The notes: generated by a model from the sequence alone, not told the origin. 64,000 nt of DNA from CAZWAP01 sp964632005 (GCA_964632005.1 CAZWAP010000004.1:1-64000); one strand, 5' to 3'; shown: positions 27,276 to 37,199, numbered from the stretch's first letter. A program made the numbers and translations.

Positions 27276-27791
27276 ATGATCGACGTAGAGAAGTGCCGTA
27301 TAACCCACTACCCGGAACAGGTCCTGGCCAGCAAGGCTCAGCCGGTCGAAAAGATCGACGATACGATCCGGCGTCTCGTGGAGAAGATGACCCAAATTAT
27401 GCTCAGGAACAAGGGTATCGGCCTGGCTGCGCCGCAAGTTGGGGTGCCGTTGCGCCTGTTTATCATATCGCTCGACGGGACGGCCGAAGGCGTCAAGGCC
27501 TATATCAACCCGACAATCACACCCACAGGGGCCGTCGAGGCCATCGAAGAAGGCTGCCTGTCCGTGCCGGGCATTTATACGAAGATACCACGGCACAAGA
27601 AGTGCCGGGTTACCGCCACCGACCTCGAAGGAAACGAGTTCACCGAGGAAGCCGAAGGGCTTGGCGCCAGGGCTCTACAACACGAATACGACCATATCGA
27701 AGGGATTACCATCGTCAACCGAATGAGTCAGGTCGCCAGGATCGCGCATCGAAGGCAGCTAAAGAAACTTGTCGAACAGGATAGGTCGTAG
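27276..27791 (+). CDS. def: Peptide deformylase
   Basis: A 171-aa metalloenzyme that removes the formyl group from nascent N-terminal methionine. All three family motifs are present: GIGLAAPQVG (47-56), EGCLSVPG (92-99) and QHEYDHIEG (135-143), supplying the Cys and two His metal ligands and the catalytic Glu. The last motif has Ile where Leu is usual, a mild change. It sits directly after lptB and before fmt; def-fmt adjacency is classic because the two enzymes remove and add the same formyl group. Confidence 0.96.
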   Translation: MIDVEKCRITHYPEQVLASKAQPVEKIDDTIRRLVEKMTQIMLRNKGIGLAAPQVGVPLRLFIISLDGTAEGVKAYINPTITPTGAVEAIEEGCLSVPGIYTKIPRHKKCRVTATDLEGNEFTEEAEGLGARALQHEYDHIEGITIVNRMSQVARIAHRRQLKKLVEQDRS

Positions 27792-27838
27792 ATTCGCCCG
27801 CCTTTGCCCTGCGGCGCGTGTACACTCCAGGAGAAGCG

Positions 27839-28798
27839 ATGAAGTTAGTATATCTGGGCAGCGGCCGGTTCGGCATCGAATCTCTCGAGGCCCTGAGACG
27901 GTCGAATCACGATATCGATCTTCTGGTCACCCAGCCTCCCCGCCCGGCAGGCAGGGGTAGAAAACCCTGTCCTACCCCCGTTGCGCAATGGGCCAGCCAG
28001 CGCACAGGCAGGGCCGAACTGATCCAGGCCGAGAACGTCAATGACCCGGGAATCGTCGAGAAAATAGCGGCGTGCCAGCCTGAGGTAATAGTCGTAATAG
28101 CGTTCGGCCAGAAAATAGGGCCCGCCCTGACAAGTCTGCCCACAAAGGCCGCGATCAACGTCCACGCCTCGCTGCTGCCGAAATACCGGGGGGCTGCACC
28201 AATCAACTGGGCGATAATCAACGGCGAAACCCACACCGGGATCAGCATCATAACCGTCTCGCAGGAAATGGATGCGGGCCAGATCCTCGCGCAATCGCAA
28301 ACCGGGATCAAGCCGGACGAAACCGCCGGCGAACTGCATGACAGACTTGCCTGCCTGGCCGCTCCATTGCTGATCGAAACGCTCGATCGAATCGCCGACG
28401 GAACCGCCGTTTATACCGACCAGGACCACTCCCAGGCTACTCTGGCCCCCCGGCTGAAGAAGTCCGACGGCCTACTGGACTTCAATGAGCCGGCCGAGGT
28501 CCTGGCAAGGAAGATACGCGGCCTCTGGCCCTGGCCCGGGGCATCGGCCGGCTACATCTCAAAAAAAACCGGCGCCACGACGCGCGTCACCATCGCAATG
28601 GCCCGGGTAACACAGAGAACCGGCACCGGCTCCCCGCCGCCAGGGACACTTGACGAGAACCTGCACGTCGTCTGCGGCCGGGACGCCCTGGAGATCACCA
28701 GGATCAAGCCGGCCGGCTCGCCCGTTATGAGCTTCAAGGCCTTCGTCAACGGCCGACAGACACAACCCGGCGAGAAGTTTGTCCGGCTCGAGAAGTAG
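27839..28798 (+). CDS. fmt: Methionyl-tRNA formyltransferase
   Basis: A 319-aa protein started at the ATG with AGGAG five bases upstream. The N-terminal Rossmann-like domain contains LLPKYRGAAPINWAIINGE with the catalytic Asn/His/Asp region (VHASLLPKYRG, ETHTGISI), and a C-terminal OB-like domain follows (KIRGLWPWPGASAGYI). It formylates initiator Met-tRNA using 10-formyl-tetrahydrofolate. It sits between def and rsmB, an order seen in many bacteria. Confidence 0.95.
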   Translation: MKLVYLGSGRFGIESLEALRRSNHDIDLLVTQPPRPAGRGRKPCPTPVAQWASQRTGRAELIQAENVNDPGIVEKIAACQPEVIVVIAFGQKIGPALTSLPTKAAINVHASLLPKYRGAAPINWAIINGETHTGISIITVSQEMDAGQILAQSQTGIKPDETAGELHDRLACLAAPLLIETLDRIADGTAVYTDQDHSQATLAPRLKKSDGLLDFNEPAEVLARKIRGLWPWPGASAGYISKKTGATTRVTIAMARVTQRTGTGSPPPGTLDENLHVVCGRDALEITRIKPAGSPVMSFKAFVNGRQTQPGEKFVRLEK

Positions 28799-28800
28799 CT

Positions 28801-30204
28801 ATGGCTGCCGGCAAGACAATATCGGCCCGCAGGCTTGCGATCAATCTGCTCAATCAATTCGACCCCAGACGCGGGTATGCCGCCGAGAGCCTCAACCGCC
28901 TCATCAACCGGACATCCGAACAACAGCGGGCCACCGACATAGTCTTCGGCACGATCAGGAACAGGCGGGCGATCGACACGGTCATTGCAAAGTTCTCCGG
29001 CCGGCCAGTAACAAGAATACCACACAGGCTCCTCAATATCATCCGCTCAGCCACCTACGAGCTTATCTACCGGGCGCAAAGCCCCGTCTATTCCGTCGTC
29101 AACGAGGCGGTCGAGAACACCAGGGCGCTGCTGGGCAACAAGCAGGCTGGCTTTACCAATGCGGTGCTGCGCAACATCGCCCGGCACACCAGAGCCCGCC
29201 AAGCAAAGCCTGCCGAGGCCGACGCCACAGCCACGCTCCCGGTCGGTCCTGAGACCGGCTGCCAGTTCGATACTCCATTCCTGCCGGACCCGCACCTGAA
29301 GCAGGCCGACTACCTCAGTACCGCCTTTTCACTGCCCGGGTGGCTTATTGAATGCTGGCTCAGCCGGTTCGGTTTTGAACAGACCAGGCAGATCTGCTAC
29401 GCGTCCAACCGCAGGCCGAGCATCTACCTCAGACCCAATCTGCTCAAGACAACCGCTGCGGACCTCTGCGGTGCACTTGCGCGGGCCGATATTGAGGCGA
29501 AGGTCGTCCCCGGCCGTGAGATGATAAGAATCAAGGGCGCATCGGAGATAACCCGGCTGCCCGGTTTTGCCGAGGGCCTGTTCAGCGTCCAGGACCTGAC
29601 CGCCGCTCTGGCGGTGCCGGCGCTCAAGCCACAGCGGCACTGGAAAATACTCGATTTCTGTGCGGCACCGGGCACAAAGGCCACGCAATTAGCGGAACTA
29701 ACAAATGATTCTGCCCAAGTAATTGCCACTGACATCGACCCGGAACGGCTGAAGCTTGTAGAACAAAACGCTGCGAGACTCGGCATTAGGACAATCAGAA
29801 CCCTGCCGATAGAGACACTTGAGCGGCAGATAGGCCAAATCGGGCGCTTCGACGCGGTCCTGGTGGATGCGCCCTGCTCCAACACCGGCGTACTGGCAAG
29901 ACGTATCGAAGCCCGCTATAGAATAACCGCCCGCGCAGTCCAGAGTCTCTCAGCGAGGCAAAGCCGACTGCTGGGTAAAGTCGCGCCTATGCTCAAGCCC
30001 ACGGGCAGGATATGTTACAGTACCTGCAGTATCCTGGATGCCGAGAACGGCGATGTCCTGCGCGGCTTCTTGGGCCGGCATCCCGACTTCGAGCTTGAAT
30101 CCGAGCAACTCATCCTCCCGTCGGCCGGTTTGCCTGCATCCGCAGATGTGCAGACCCATTTCGACCACGATGGCGGTTACATTGCGGTAATCGTCAGGCG
30201 CTAA
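28801..30204 (+). CDS. rsmB: 16S rRNA (cytosine-967 C5)-methyltransferase RsmB
   Basis: A 467-aa protein. The N-terminal part (about 8-140) is a NusB-like RNA-binding domain (SARRLAINLLNQFDPRRGYA...). The C-terminal part is a SAM-dependent RNA methyltransferase with ILDFCAAPGTKATQLAEL (SAM loop), DAPCSNTGVLARR and YSTCS, containing the two cysteines used by m5C methyltransferases. It starts two bases after the fmt stop, so it is translationally close-coupled. It modifies the decoding region of 16S rRNA before subunit assembly. Confidence 0.93.
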   Translation: MAAGKTISARRLAINLLNQFDPRRGYAAESLNRLINRTSEQQRATDIVFGTIRNRRAIDTVIAKFSGRPVTRIPHRLLNIIRSATYELIYRAQSPVYSVVNEAVENTRALLGNKQAGFTNAVLRNIARHTRARQAKPAEADATATLPVGPETGCQFDTPFLPDPHLKQADYLSTAFSLPGWLIECWLSRFGFEQTRQICYASNRRPSIYLRPNLLKTTAADLCGALARADIEAKVVPGREMIRIKGASEITRLPGFAEGLFSVQDLTAALAVPALKPQRHWKILDFCAAPGTKATQLAELTNDSAQVIATDIDPERLKLVEQNAARLGIRTIRTLPIETLERQIGQIGRFDAVLVDAPCSNTGVLARRIEARYRITARAVQSLSARQSRLLGKVAPMLKPTGRICYSTCSILDAENGDVLRGFLGRHPDFELESEQLILPSAGLPASADVQTHFDHDGGYIAVIVRR

Positions 30205-30277
30205 AGTCACGCCGGAGCAAACCTGCCTTTTCAGTGCTGGCACAAGCAATCTTATCGCTACTACCTCAGCAGAAGCC

Positions 30278-30482
30278 GAATCCACAATCTTTCCACAGTA
30301 CAACTTTGCGCTGTGCAAAATATGTGAGAAACATTTTTTTTTCGAGCGTAAGACTAATACCGACAGTGACCTTTTCGATGTGGAAAAGAAATTCTCCAAA
30401 ACGCGATTGATTCGGTTTGTCGTTGCCTAATAATTGAACTCTCAGATGTTTTGGCAGTACTGGGAAACTGGGTTGTGGATGC
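30278..30482. promoter_or_regulatory. Cluster of DnaA-box-like sites upstream of dnaA (possible oriC or autoregulatory region)
   Basis: Four 9-mers resemble TTATCCACA: GAATCCACA at 30278-30286 and CTTTCCACA at 30289-30297 (plus strand, 7/9 each, 11 bases apart), TTTTCCACA on the minus strand at 30379-30387 (8/9) and GCATCCACA on the minus strand at 30474-30482 (7/9). The gap 30205-30543 is visibly more AT-rich than its surroundings, with a T9 run near 30335. No other gene or RNA is seen in it. Confidence 0.4.
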
Positions 30483-30543
30483 GTTGGATATTGTGTAATT
30501 CCGATCCTCCGAGATACAAAGCCTCAGCAGGGGAGACCATCAG

Positions 30544-32055
30544 ATGCAGCGCACAATCACGGATGAAGGCGTCGGTCCGGCTTTGAAAAAGACTACGGAT
30601 TTAGGATCTCTGCGTACAGCAGAATCGCAGGTCGAAGCGATAAACCAGGCCCTGGCCGAGAGGATCGGACCACAGAGGTTTCGCATCTGGTTCAAGAACT
30701 CGACCAAGTTTACCCTTGCCGGCGGATACCTTAAGATCGGTGTCCCAAATCTATTTATAGGCAACTGGATCGAGAACCACTTTCTCGACGATATCAACTC
30801 GGCCGTGCGCCAGGCGATAGGAGATGCAGCGAAAATAACCATTACAATCGACCCAGAGCTGGCCGGCCATCAAAGAAAGACGCAACTGGACTGCCAGGCC
30901 CGGCTCGCCGAGCAAGGTCCTATCCGTCCAGGGGCGGGCAGACACCGCAGAGGCAAGCCTTTGCCGGGCCCTAAACGCCTTAAACTCAGCCTCGATACCT
31001 TTGTCGTCGGTCCTTCGAATGAGCTGGCCTACAACGCAGCTAAAGTGGTGGTCGAAGAGGAAACCAGCCCCTTCAATCCACTGTTCATCCACGGCGGCTA
31101 CGGCGTGGGAAAAACCCACCTGCTGCAGGGAATCTGCAACGCCATAAGTGAAAAGCGCCCCCGGGTCAACTGGCTATACCTCTCGGCCGAAGAATTCGCC
31201 AATCAATTTATCCTGGCGTTGAAACTAAAAAAGCTCGAGGACTTCAGGCGCCGACTGCGTCAGACCGACCTGCTGGCCATCGACGATATACACTTTCTGG
31301 CCAGCAAGCCTTCCACGCAGGAGGAATTCCTGCACACCTTCAACACGATAAGCCTGGCAGGCAAGCAGGTGGTCCTGGCCTCCGACGCTCACCCCAAGAT
31401 GATCGGCCAGCTCTCCGATAAACTCGTCAACCGCTTCGTTTCTGGAATGGTAGTGAAGATCGAGACTCCCGACCTGCAGACGCGGTGCGAGATCTGCCGG
31501 CGTTATGCCGCCGCGATGACGTTAGGGCCTTTCGGCAAGAGCAAGTACCGCAGCTCGGCAGGCCCTGTACCCGAGAACGTAATAAGGTATATCGCCGAAA
31601 ACCTGCGAACCAATGTTCGTGAGCTGGAAGGCGCCCTGGTGAAGCTGGTCGCCTTCGCCTCGCTGCAGAACCAGAAAATCACCCTGGCGATGGCCAAGGC
31701 CGTCCTGGCCGAGCACCTGGCCCGAACCGACCCCATCGTCCACATATCCGACATCGAGTCGGCCGTCGCAACGTACTTCGGCATAACTGTCGCCAATATC
31801 CACTCATCGAAAAAGGACAGAACCGTCGCCCTGGCCCGGCATTTCAGTATGTACCTGACCCGCAAACACACAAAGATGTCCTCCTCCGAGATAGGCAGGT
31901 TTATGGGTAACAAGAACCACGCCACCGTGCTGCTGGCCTGCAAGAAGATCGAAGATCTGCTCAAGCGCAACGCCGAGCTTCACTGGCGGGGCCCCACGGG
32001 CAACAAAGTTGCCAAGGCCAGGACCATCCTCGCCGACCTGGAAGCCGGCATCTGA
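30544..32055 (+). CDS. dnaA: Chromosomal replication initiator DnaA
   Basis: A 503-aa protein with all DnaA domains: an N-terminal DnaB/DiaA-interacting domain (about 25-105; RFRIWFKNSTKF), a linker, and the AAA+ core with Walker A GGYGVGKT (184-191) and Walker B LLAIDDIHF (243-251), sensor and lid segments (NVRELEGALVKL), and the C-terminal DNA-binding domain with SSSEIGRFMGNKNHATVLLA. The signature helix-turn-helix has NKNHATV where most bacteria have GRDHTTV, a noticeable substitution in the box-reading helix. It is the last rightward gene before convergent dinG. Confidence 0.95.
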   Translation: MQRTITDEGVGPALKKTTDLGSLRTAESQVEAINQALAERIGPQRFRIWFKNSTKFTLAGGYLKIGVPNLFIGNWIENHFLDDINSAVRQAIGDAAKITITIDPELAGHQRKTQLDCQARLAEQGPIRPGAGRHRRGKPLPGPKRLKLSLDTFVVGPSNELAYNAAKVVVEEETSPFNPLFIHGGYGVGKTHLLQGICNAISEKRPRVNWLYLSAEEFANQFILALKLKKLEDFRRRLRQTDLLAIDDIHFLASKPSTQEEFLHTFNTISLAGKQVVLASDAHPKMIGQLSDKLVNRFVSGMVVKIETPDLQTRCEICRRYAAAMTLGPFGKSKYRSSAGPVPENVIRYIAENLRTNVRELEGALVKLVAFASLQNQKITLAMAKAVLAEHLARTDPIVHISDIESAVATYFGITVANIHSSKKDRTVALARHFSMYLTRKHTKMSSSEIGRFMGNKNHATVLLACKKIEDLLKRNAELHWRGPTGNKVAKARTILADLEAGI

Positions 32056-32157
32056 CCGAGATCGCGCCGCCCGCGCGCCAATAATCACCAACCAGGCAAA
32101 CTCCAGAGCTGAAAAGCCCGGCTGCGAGGAAACAAGCAAGCAAGAGCCCTGGGCCGT

Positions 32158-34170
32158 CTATTTGGCCGGCGGACGCGCGGGCCCTGGAGCCCCGGCAACA
32201 ACCTCGATCTTGCACCGGGGGATAGCGGTGAGGAACTGTCGGCCGTAGTGCCTCTGAATAATGCGCGAGTCGAGGACGACCACGATGCCGGTATCGGTCT
32301 TACTGCGGATAAGGCGTCCGAAGCCCTGCTTGAACTTTATGACCGCCGAGGGTAACTGATAATCGAGGAAGGGATTGCCGCCCTGCTGCCTTATCTGTTC
32401 CAGGCGGCCAGCCTGCAGGGGCCTATCGGGAACGGCAAAGGGCAGCCGAACAATAATGACGTTGCTCAGCGCCTCGCCCTGCACGTCCACCCCCTGCCAG
32501 AAGCTGTCGGTTCCGAATAACACGCAGTTGTCTTTTGCTCGGCCGTAGTCCTTGAAGCGCTTCAGCAGCGTGCTGCGGTCGAGGGACTTGCCCTGCTGCA
32601 GCAGCTCGATGCCGTTGGCCGCGAGCCAATCCCCCAGCCTCCGTGCCATCTCGTCCAGCATCTCGTAGCTGGTGAACAATACAAAGGCCTTTCCGTGCGT
32701 CCGGAGTATGTATTTTTTCATCGCCTCAGCCGCGGCCTCTACGAAAGCCGGCTCCTTGGGATCAGGCAAGTCCTTCTCGATATAAAGTGCCACGTTGTTT
32801 TCGTAGTCGAAGGGGGAGCCAAGTTTCAGGGTATCGAAACGCCTCAGGCCGATTCGGTCGGCAAAGAACTCAAAGCCCCCCTCTCTTGTGGCCGGGCCGG
32901 TGCTGAGTGTCGCGCTGGTCAGTATCACCGAATCATACCTATCGAACAGGCATCTGCTTATATCTGGCCCGACGTTCACCGGTGCGCTGCGCAGATAGAT
33001 AGCGGCCCTGGTTCCACCGGCCGGCTCCACCCAGTAGACGTGGTCTGGACGCTGCTGGAGGAAAAAGCTGTGCAGCTCAGCGACAATTGCGTCGCACCTG
33101 TCGCGGAATCTGGATATTTCGAGCTTGTCGTCCGCGTCCTCGGTACTCTTTGCAAGGCCGGCAAGCTCGCTGCGGAGGACTTTGAGGTGCCCGGAGAGTG
33201 TATCTTCCACGAAATTTGCGTAGCATCGGCCGTTGTTTTCCTCCCTTGTCTGCTCGTACCACCTCCGCACCCGCCTGAAGAACTCTCGAGATTGCTTCCT
33301 GACCTGGCCGACAGCCTCAATCGCACCGGACGTATCGACGCCGCGGTCCATATAACAGAGCAACCCCTTACCTCTGGCGGCATTGTAAAGCCTGCTGAGC
33401 AAGAACTCTATCTGCCGATTGCTCAGATTGATCCCGAAGTGCCCCTCGGCCACGTGCTCGATGTTCTGTGCCTCGTCGATAATCACACATTGGTAATCAG
33501 GCAGTACCGAGGCTCCCTGTTCCTTCAGCACAAGATCGCTAAGCATCAACGCGTGATTTGCCACAATGATATCGGCCTCCTCAAGCAGCCTCCTGGCACG
33601 CTGATAGAAGCAATCCTTGAAGTGCGGGCACTTTCGGCCGCGGCAATTGCCGTGCTCGCTGTTGACGGCGTCCCAGACCGCGCTGCTGGGGACGAATCCG
33701 AGGTCGCTAAGCGAGCCGTCCCGGGTTTGACCGGCCCATAGACGTATCTTATCAAGCTCGGAGGCGAACCTATCAAAAAGCAAAGTCCGCCTCCGCAGTG
33801 CAAACTCCAGCCGTCGCTTACAAAGGTAATTGCCCCTGCCCTTGGCCAGTACAGCCACGAAGCCGCCACCCAGGGCCGCTGACAAGAACGGAATGTCTTT
33901 GTTCGTCAACTGCTCCTGCAGGGTGATAGTATACGTGCTGACCAATACCCTGCCGTGGCCCTGGGAGACAAGAGTTATAGCAGGAATAAGATACGCAAAG
34001 CTCTTGCCCACGCCGGTGCCGGCCTCTACGAGCAGATGGCCGCCCCGGCGCAGGGCCGAACTTACCGCCTGGGCCATCGCAACCTGCTCAGCCCGCCGCT
34101 CAAAGCCCGGGAAAGACCGCGAGAGCACCCCTTGCGGCGCAAAAACCTCCTTTATATCGACGGTCTCCAT
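32158..34170 (-). CDS. dinG: DinG/XPD-family ATP-dependent DNA helicase
   Basis: A 670-aa superfamily 2 helicase, started at the ATG that gives METVDIKEVFAPQGVLS. Walker A is VEAGTGVGKSFAYL and the Walker B box is DEAQ. Cysteines in NYLCKR and in CRGRKCPHFKDC match the iron-sulfur cluster of the XPD/DinG group. Later motifs include VILTSATLSTG, FVLFTSYEML and a terminal QGFGRLIRSKTDTG. It unwinds 5' to 3' and resolves R-loops, D-loops or G-quadruplex structures. It is the last gene of the dxs-nadK-TPR-dinG run. Confidence 0.9.
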   Translation of the reverse strand: METVDIKEVFAPQGVLSRSFPGFERRAEQVAMAQAVSSALRRGGHLLVEAGTGVGKSFAYLIPAITLVSQGHGRVLVSTYTITLQEQLTNKDIPFLSAALGGGFVAVLAKGRGNYLCKRRLEFALRRRTLLFDRFASELDKIRLWAGQTRDGSLSDLGFVPSSAVWDAVNSEHGNCRGRKCPHFKDCFYQRARRLLEEADIIVANHALMLSDLVLKEQGASVLPDYQCVIIDEAQNIEHVAEGHFGINLSNRQIEFLLSRLYNAARGKGLLCYMDRGVDTSGAIEAVGQVRKQSREFFRRVRRWYEQTREENNGRCYANFVEDTLSGHLKVLRSELAGLAKSTEDADDKLEISRFRDRCDAIVAELHSFFLQQRPDHVYWVEPAGGTRAAIYLRSAPVNVGPDISRCLFDRYDSVILTSATLSTGPATREGGFEFFADRIGLRRFDTLKLGSPFDYENNVALYIEKDLPDPKEPAFVEAAAEAMKKYILRTHGKAFVLFTSYEMLDEMARRLGDWLAANGIELLQQGKSLDRSTLLKRFKDYGRAKDNCVLFGTDSFWQGVDVQGEALSNVIIVRLPFAVPDRPLQAGRLEQIRQQGGNPFLDYQLPSAVIKFKQGFGRLIRSKTDTGIVVVLDSRIIQRHYGRQFLTAIPRCKIEVVAGAPGPARPPAK

Positions 34171-34213
34171 GCACCGAACCCGACAGGCTGTTTGTCCCGG
34201 CGGCCTTGTGGCA

Positions 34214-36121
34214 CTACTTACCCCCGCTGGCCGGCCCGGCCGCGTCAATGACCTTCTTGAGCGTCGCTACAGCCTTTGACCCGGGCATCTCCTTGCTCGC
34301 GGCCTCGATAGACTTCTGTGCCTTCTCAAGCATGCCGGTGCGGTAGTATATGTAAGCCAGCAGGAACTCCAGTTCAGCAGAGCAGCTTCTTTCCAGCCAT
34401 TCCTCGGCGTCGGCTATCCTGCGTTCCAGGACGTCTCGCTGGCCGAGCATAGCCGCCAGATCGACATCGGACCGCGCATATTGCTCTGACATCTCGATCG
34501 CCCTGGCCAGATAAAGGGCGCTGCTGACGTATTCACCGGCGGCAAACAGGGCCAGACCCTTGCCAGCCAGGGCCTCGGGCTTGGTCGAATCAAATATGTG
34601 GGCCTGGTCAAAAAAGCCGGCGGCCATATAGTACTTGCCCTGTTTTAGTCGAGCCTGCGCCTCGGCCATAGACTGCTTGAAGCGGGCTTCACTGAAGGCC
34701 TCGAGGCTCTTGTGCGGGCCCATGATCTGCTTGGCACGCGCCGATATCTCCGCGGCCGAGAGGCTATTGAGCTGATCGACCACCGAGACCGTCGCCGAGT
34801 CCGACGGTACGAGTTCGCTGTCCTGCTCGGCCCCGGCGGGTACTGAGCTACCGGTGCCAGGAAGCCCTCCAGGGGGGCCGGCTTGCAAATCAGTTTGAGT
34901 GGTCCCTGTAAGCTCTTCTACGCCCGAAACACCCACCTGGGGCAATGTCGGCTCGCCTAAATCGAGCTTGCCGGGTTCGGCCGCGGACAGCTCCCGGATT
35001 CTTCGCTGCAGCTCGGCGATCTGCTCTCGCAGCTTCTCTATCTCGGTTTCGCTCGGCGAAACATCGGTGCCCACTTTGGGCATCATCCCGGTGGCGGTTC
35101 GGCCCGGCTCAGGGAGCAAACCTTTCAGTGCCCTGCGGCTGCGCCCCGTTAATTGCGGGTACTCGCCGGTCCGCTTCGGCTCAGCCTTGCCGGGCGCCTC
35201 GGCGGGCTCGACTTCGCTTTCCACAGGCAAGAGTCTCTCAAGCGGTTGGAGGGCCTTACGCCTTTCCGGCGGTTCTTCTCCGGCCTTTGGACCCAACCCA
35301 GGCCGGGTCTTGCCGGGCTCCGGGAGCAACCTGAGCAAATCCTCCCTGCCTACCAAACCGGGCTTTTCGGCCCCGGCCTTTGACATCTCACGCCTCAACT
35401 GTTCCAGCTGCTTGCGATATGACTCGGCAGAGACAGACTCGGTTCTCGGAGCGACCCGCTTCTGGCCGGTAGCCAACCGACTGATCTGGTCCGGACTCAA
35501 CGGCGTCGGCTGGGCCCCGTAGAGCGACTGCAAAGCCTCCTTCTGTGCCGATGGAGCCTCGCTCTTTTGCAGCGGCTCCAACCCGAATACGTCCGGAACG
35601 CGCCCGTGAACCCTCGAATCGATGGGTTTGAAGACTCCGGGTTGCCCGGGCTGGGTGGTGCTTACCGAACTCTTCGGCGAGTAGAACGGCCTGGGCCCAT
35701 ATTTGCCTGCGTAGCTGCCGAAATCTTCCGGCCCGGCCGAATCCCGCAGAAAGGAATTGAGCGAAGATACACCGGGTCTGGGCCCCATAAGAATGTTGCC
35801 CGGTGCCAGGCTGCGTCCCCTGGGAAGATTAGCCGGTTCCGTCGAGCTAAGCGACCCCCAGAATCTCGTGCTCGACTGATAGGGCATTCCCCCGTGGAAA
35901 CTCCTGCCCCCGCGGACGTTGCCCACCATCATGCGATTACCGGTTCGGTCGAACGGATTCGGGCTGGCGACCAATCCATCGCTGTAGCTGCTCGGCGGAA
36001 CCGTACTCAGACCGACCGGGTTCCTCACCGAGGGATTCTCAATAGACCAGCCTGTGCTCGATAACGATATCAATACTGTAATCGCCCCCAACATCGCCAG
36101 GATATATCTACCATTCTTCAT
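34214..36121 (-). CDS. Secreted protein with coiled coil and C-terminal TPR-like region
   Basis: A 635-aa protein starting at an ATG with GGAGGT seven bases upstream and a signal peptide (ILAMLGAITVLISLSSTGWS). Residues about 25-330 are low-complexity, rich in Pro, Gly, Ser and Lys, with several LLPEPGKTRPGLGPK-like repeats. A coiled coil follows (SETEIEKLREQIAELQRRI), then about 180 C-terminal residues with TPR-like helices (YYMAAGFFDQAHIF, ALAGKGLALFAAGEYVSSAL). I do not recognise a known family. It may be a periplasmic scaffold. It lies between nadK and dinG with gaps of 163 and 43 bases. Confidence 0.7.
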   Translation of the reverse strand: MKNGRYILAMLGAITVLISLSSTGWSIENPSVRNPVGLSTVPPSSYSDGLVASPNPFDRTGNRMMVGNVRGGRSFHGGMPYQSSTRFWGSLSSTEPANLPRGRSLAPGNILMGPRPGVSSLNSFLRDSAGPEDFGSYAGKYGPRPFYSPKSSVSTTQPGQPGVFKPIDSRVHGRVPDVFGLEPLQKSEAPSAQKEALQSLYGAQPTPLSPDQISRLATGQKRVAPRTESVSAESYRKQLEQLRREMSKAGAEKPGLVGREDLLRLLPEPGKTRPGLGPKAGEEPPERRKALQPLERLLPVESEVEPAEAPGKAEPKRTGEYPQLTGRSRRALKGLLPEPGRTATGMMPKVGTDVSPSETEIEKLREQIAELQRRIRELSAAEPGKLDLGEPTLPQVGVSGVEELTGTTQTDLQAGPPGGLPGTGSSVPAGAEQDSELVPSDSATVSVVDQLNSLSAAEISARAKQIMGPHKSLEAFSEARFKQSMAEAQARLKQGKYYMAAGFFDQAHIFDSTKPEALAGKGLALFAAGEYVSSALYLARAIEMSEQYARSDVDLAAMLGQRDVLERRIADAEEWLERSCSAELEFLLAYIYYRTGMLEKAQKSIEAASKEMPGSKAVATLKKVIDAAGPASGGK

Positions 36122-36284
36122 CTTGGATACCTCCAAAACCACCTGTTAGCCCCACTAATTTTTTATCCCGGTAACATAGACCCAAGCCACGGAACCAGCT
36201 CTTGGCCGGGATCGACCCGCCCCCGGCCCAGAGAACAGCCAAAACCACCCGGCTGTCCGACCGGGGCCGCTCAACGCAAACCAA

Positions 36285-37199
36285 CTACTTGTCCGAATCT
36301 CGTAAGCCAGAGTCCAGTTTATACTTCGGCTTTTCCGCCCAACTTAGTTTAGCCGCCAGAGTGTCCCATCGGCTCCTAACCGGATTATTCACGATCAAAA
36401 AATCGCCCCTTTGCCGCCCCACTCGCACCACGTCGTCCTTGGCCAACCTCGATGAAATCTGCCCATCGATGGACACTGTAGTGCCCTTGTTGACCCGAAC
36501 CCCTCTGACCTCTACCCTGCTGCTGGCATTGATAACGATGGGCCTGAAGCTCAGCGAATGAGGACAAATCGGCGTTATTACCATCGCCTCTATTTTCGGC
36601 GAGACTATAGGACCACCGGCCGAGAGGCTGTATGCGGTCGAGCCGGTGGGGGTGGCGATGATCAGCCCATCGCTGACACAGTCGGCCAGCATCTGCCCGT
36701 CCACCGAAATCTTAAGCTCTATCATCCGAAATGGCGGCCCGGCTGTGATAAAAATATCGTTAATGGCCGCAGAATGGAATTTCTCACGACGATCGCTCAA
36801 GACCCGACAGCCGAGCATCATCCTGCTCTCCACCGGTGCCCTGCCCGAAACCACCTCATCAAAGTGCTCTTTCAGCTCGGCAACGCTGAATTCCGCCAAG
36901 AAGCCGAGTTTGCCCAAGTTGACGCCTACAACCGGCAAATTGGCGGCACTGAGATTTCGCGCCGTCGAAATGATGCTCCCGTCACCCCCAAAGACGACCG
37001 CGAAATCGCACTTCTCGAGTGTGGGGACTCTTTTCGCCCACTCGCCGGGCCTCTGGCCATCGTTTCTCAAGTTCTCAATGCGATAGCTCGCAAGGATTTT
37101 GGCCTTTCCCCGCACGAAATCCGTGAATTCCTCAATCGCCTCGGAAACCAGGCCCTTCTTGGAGTCGCCGAATATCACCAGTTTGGGCAAAGATTTCAT
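36285..37199 (-). CDS. nadK: NAD kinase
   Basis: A 304-aa protein that phosphorylates NAD to NADP. The motifs VVFGGDGSIISTAR (catalytic GGDG), a conserved Asn-Asp (AAINDIFI) and DGLIIATPTGSTAYSLSAGGP are all present. I start at the ATG at 37199, whose ATG overlaps the dxs stop as ATGA, so translation is probably coupled to dxs; an upstream in-frame start is at 37208. Coupling of NADP supply to the isoprenoid pathway is plausible, since that pathway consumes NADPH. Confidence 0.94.
   Translation of the reverse strand: MKSLPKLVIFGDSKKGLVSEAIEEFTDFVRGKAKILASYRIENLRNDGQRPGEWAKRVPTLEKCDFAVVFGGDGSIISTARNLSAANLPVVGVNLGKLGFLAEFSVAELKEHFDEVVSGRAPVESRMMLGCRVLSDRREKFHSAAINDIFITAGPPFRMIELKISVDGQMLADCVSDGLIIATPTGSTAYSLSAGGPIVSPKIEAMVITPICPHSLSFRPIVINASSRVEVRGVRVNKGTTVSIDGQISSRLAKDDVVRVGRQRGDFLIVNNPVRSRWDTLAAKLSWAEKPKYKLDSGLRDSDK

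Noticed and set aside
32695..33741. 348-codon rightward open frame opposite dinG
   Set aside because: Antisense to the helicase motifs of dinG; composition typical of a shadow frame.
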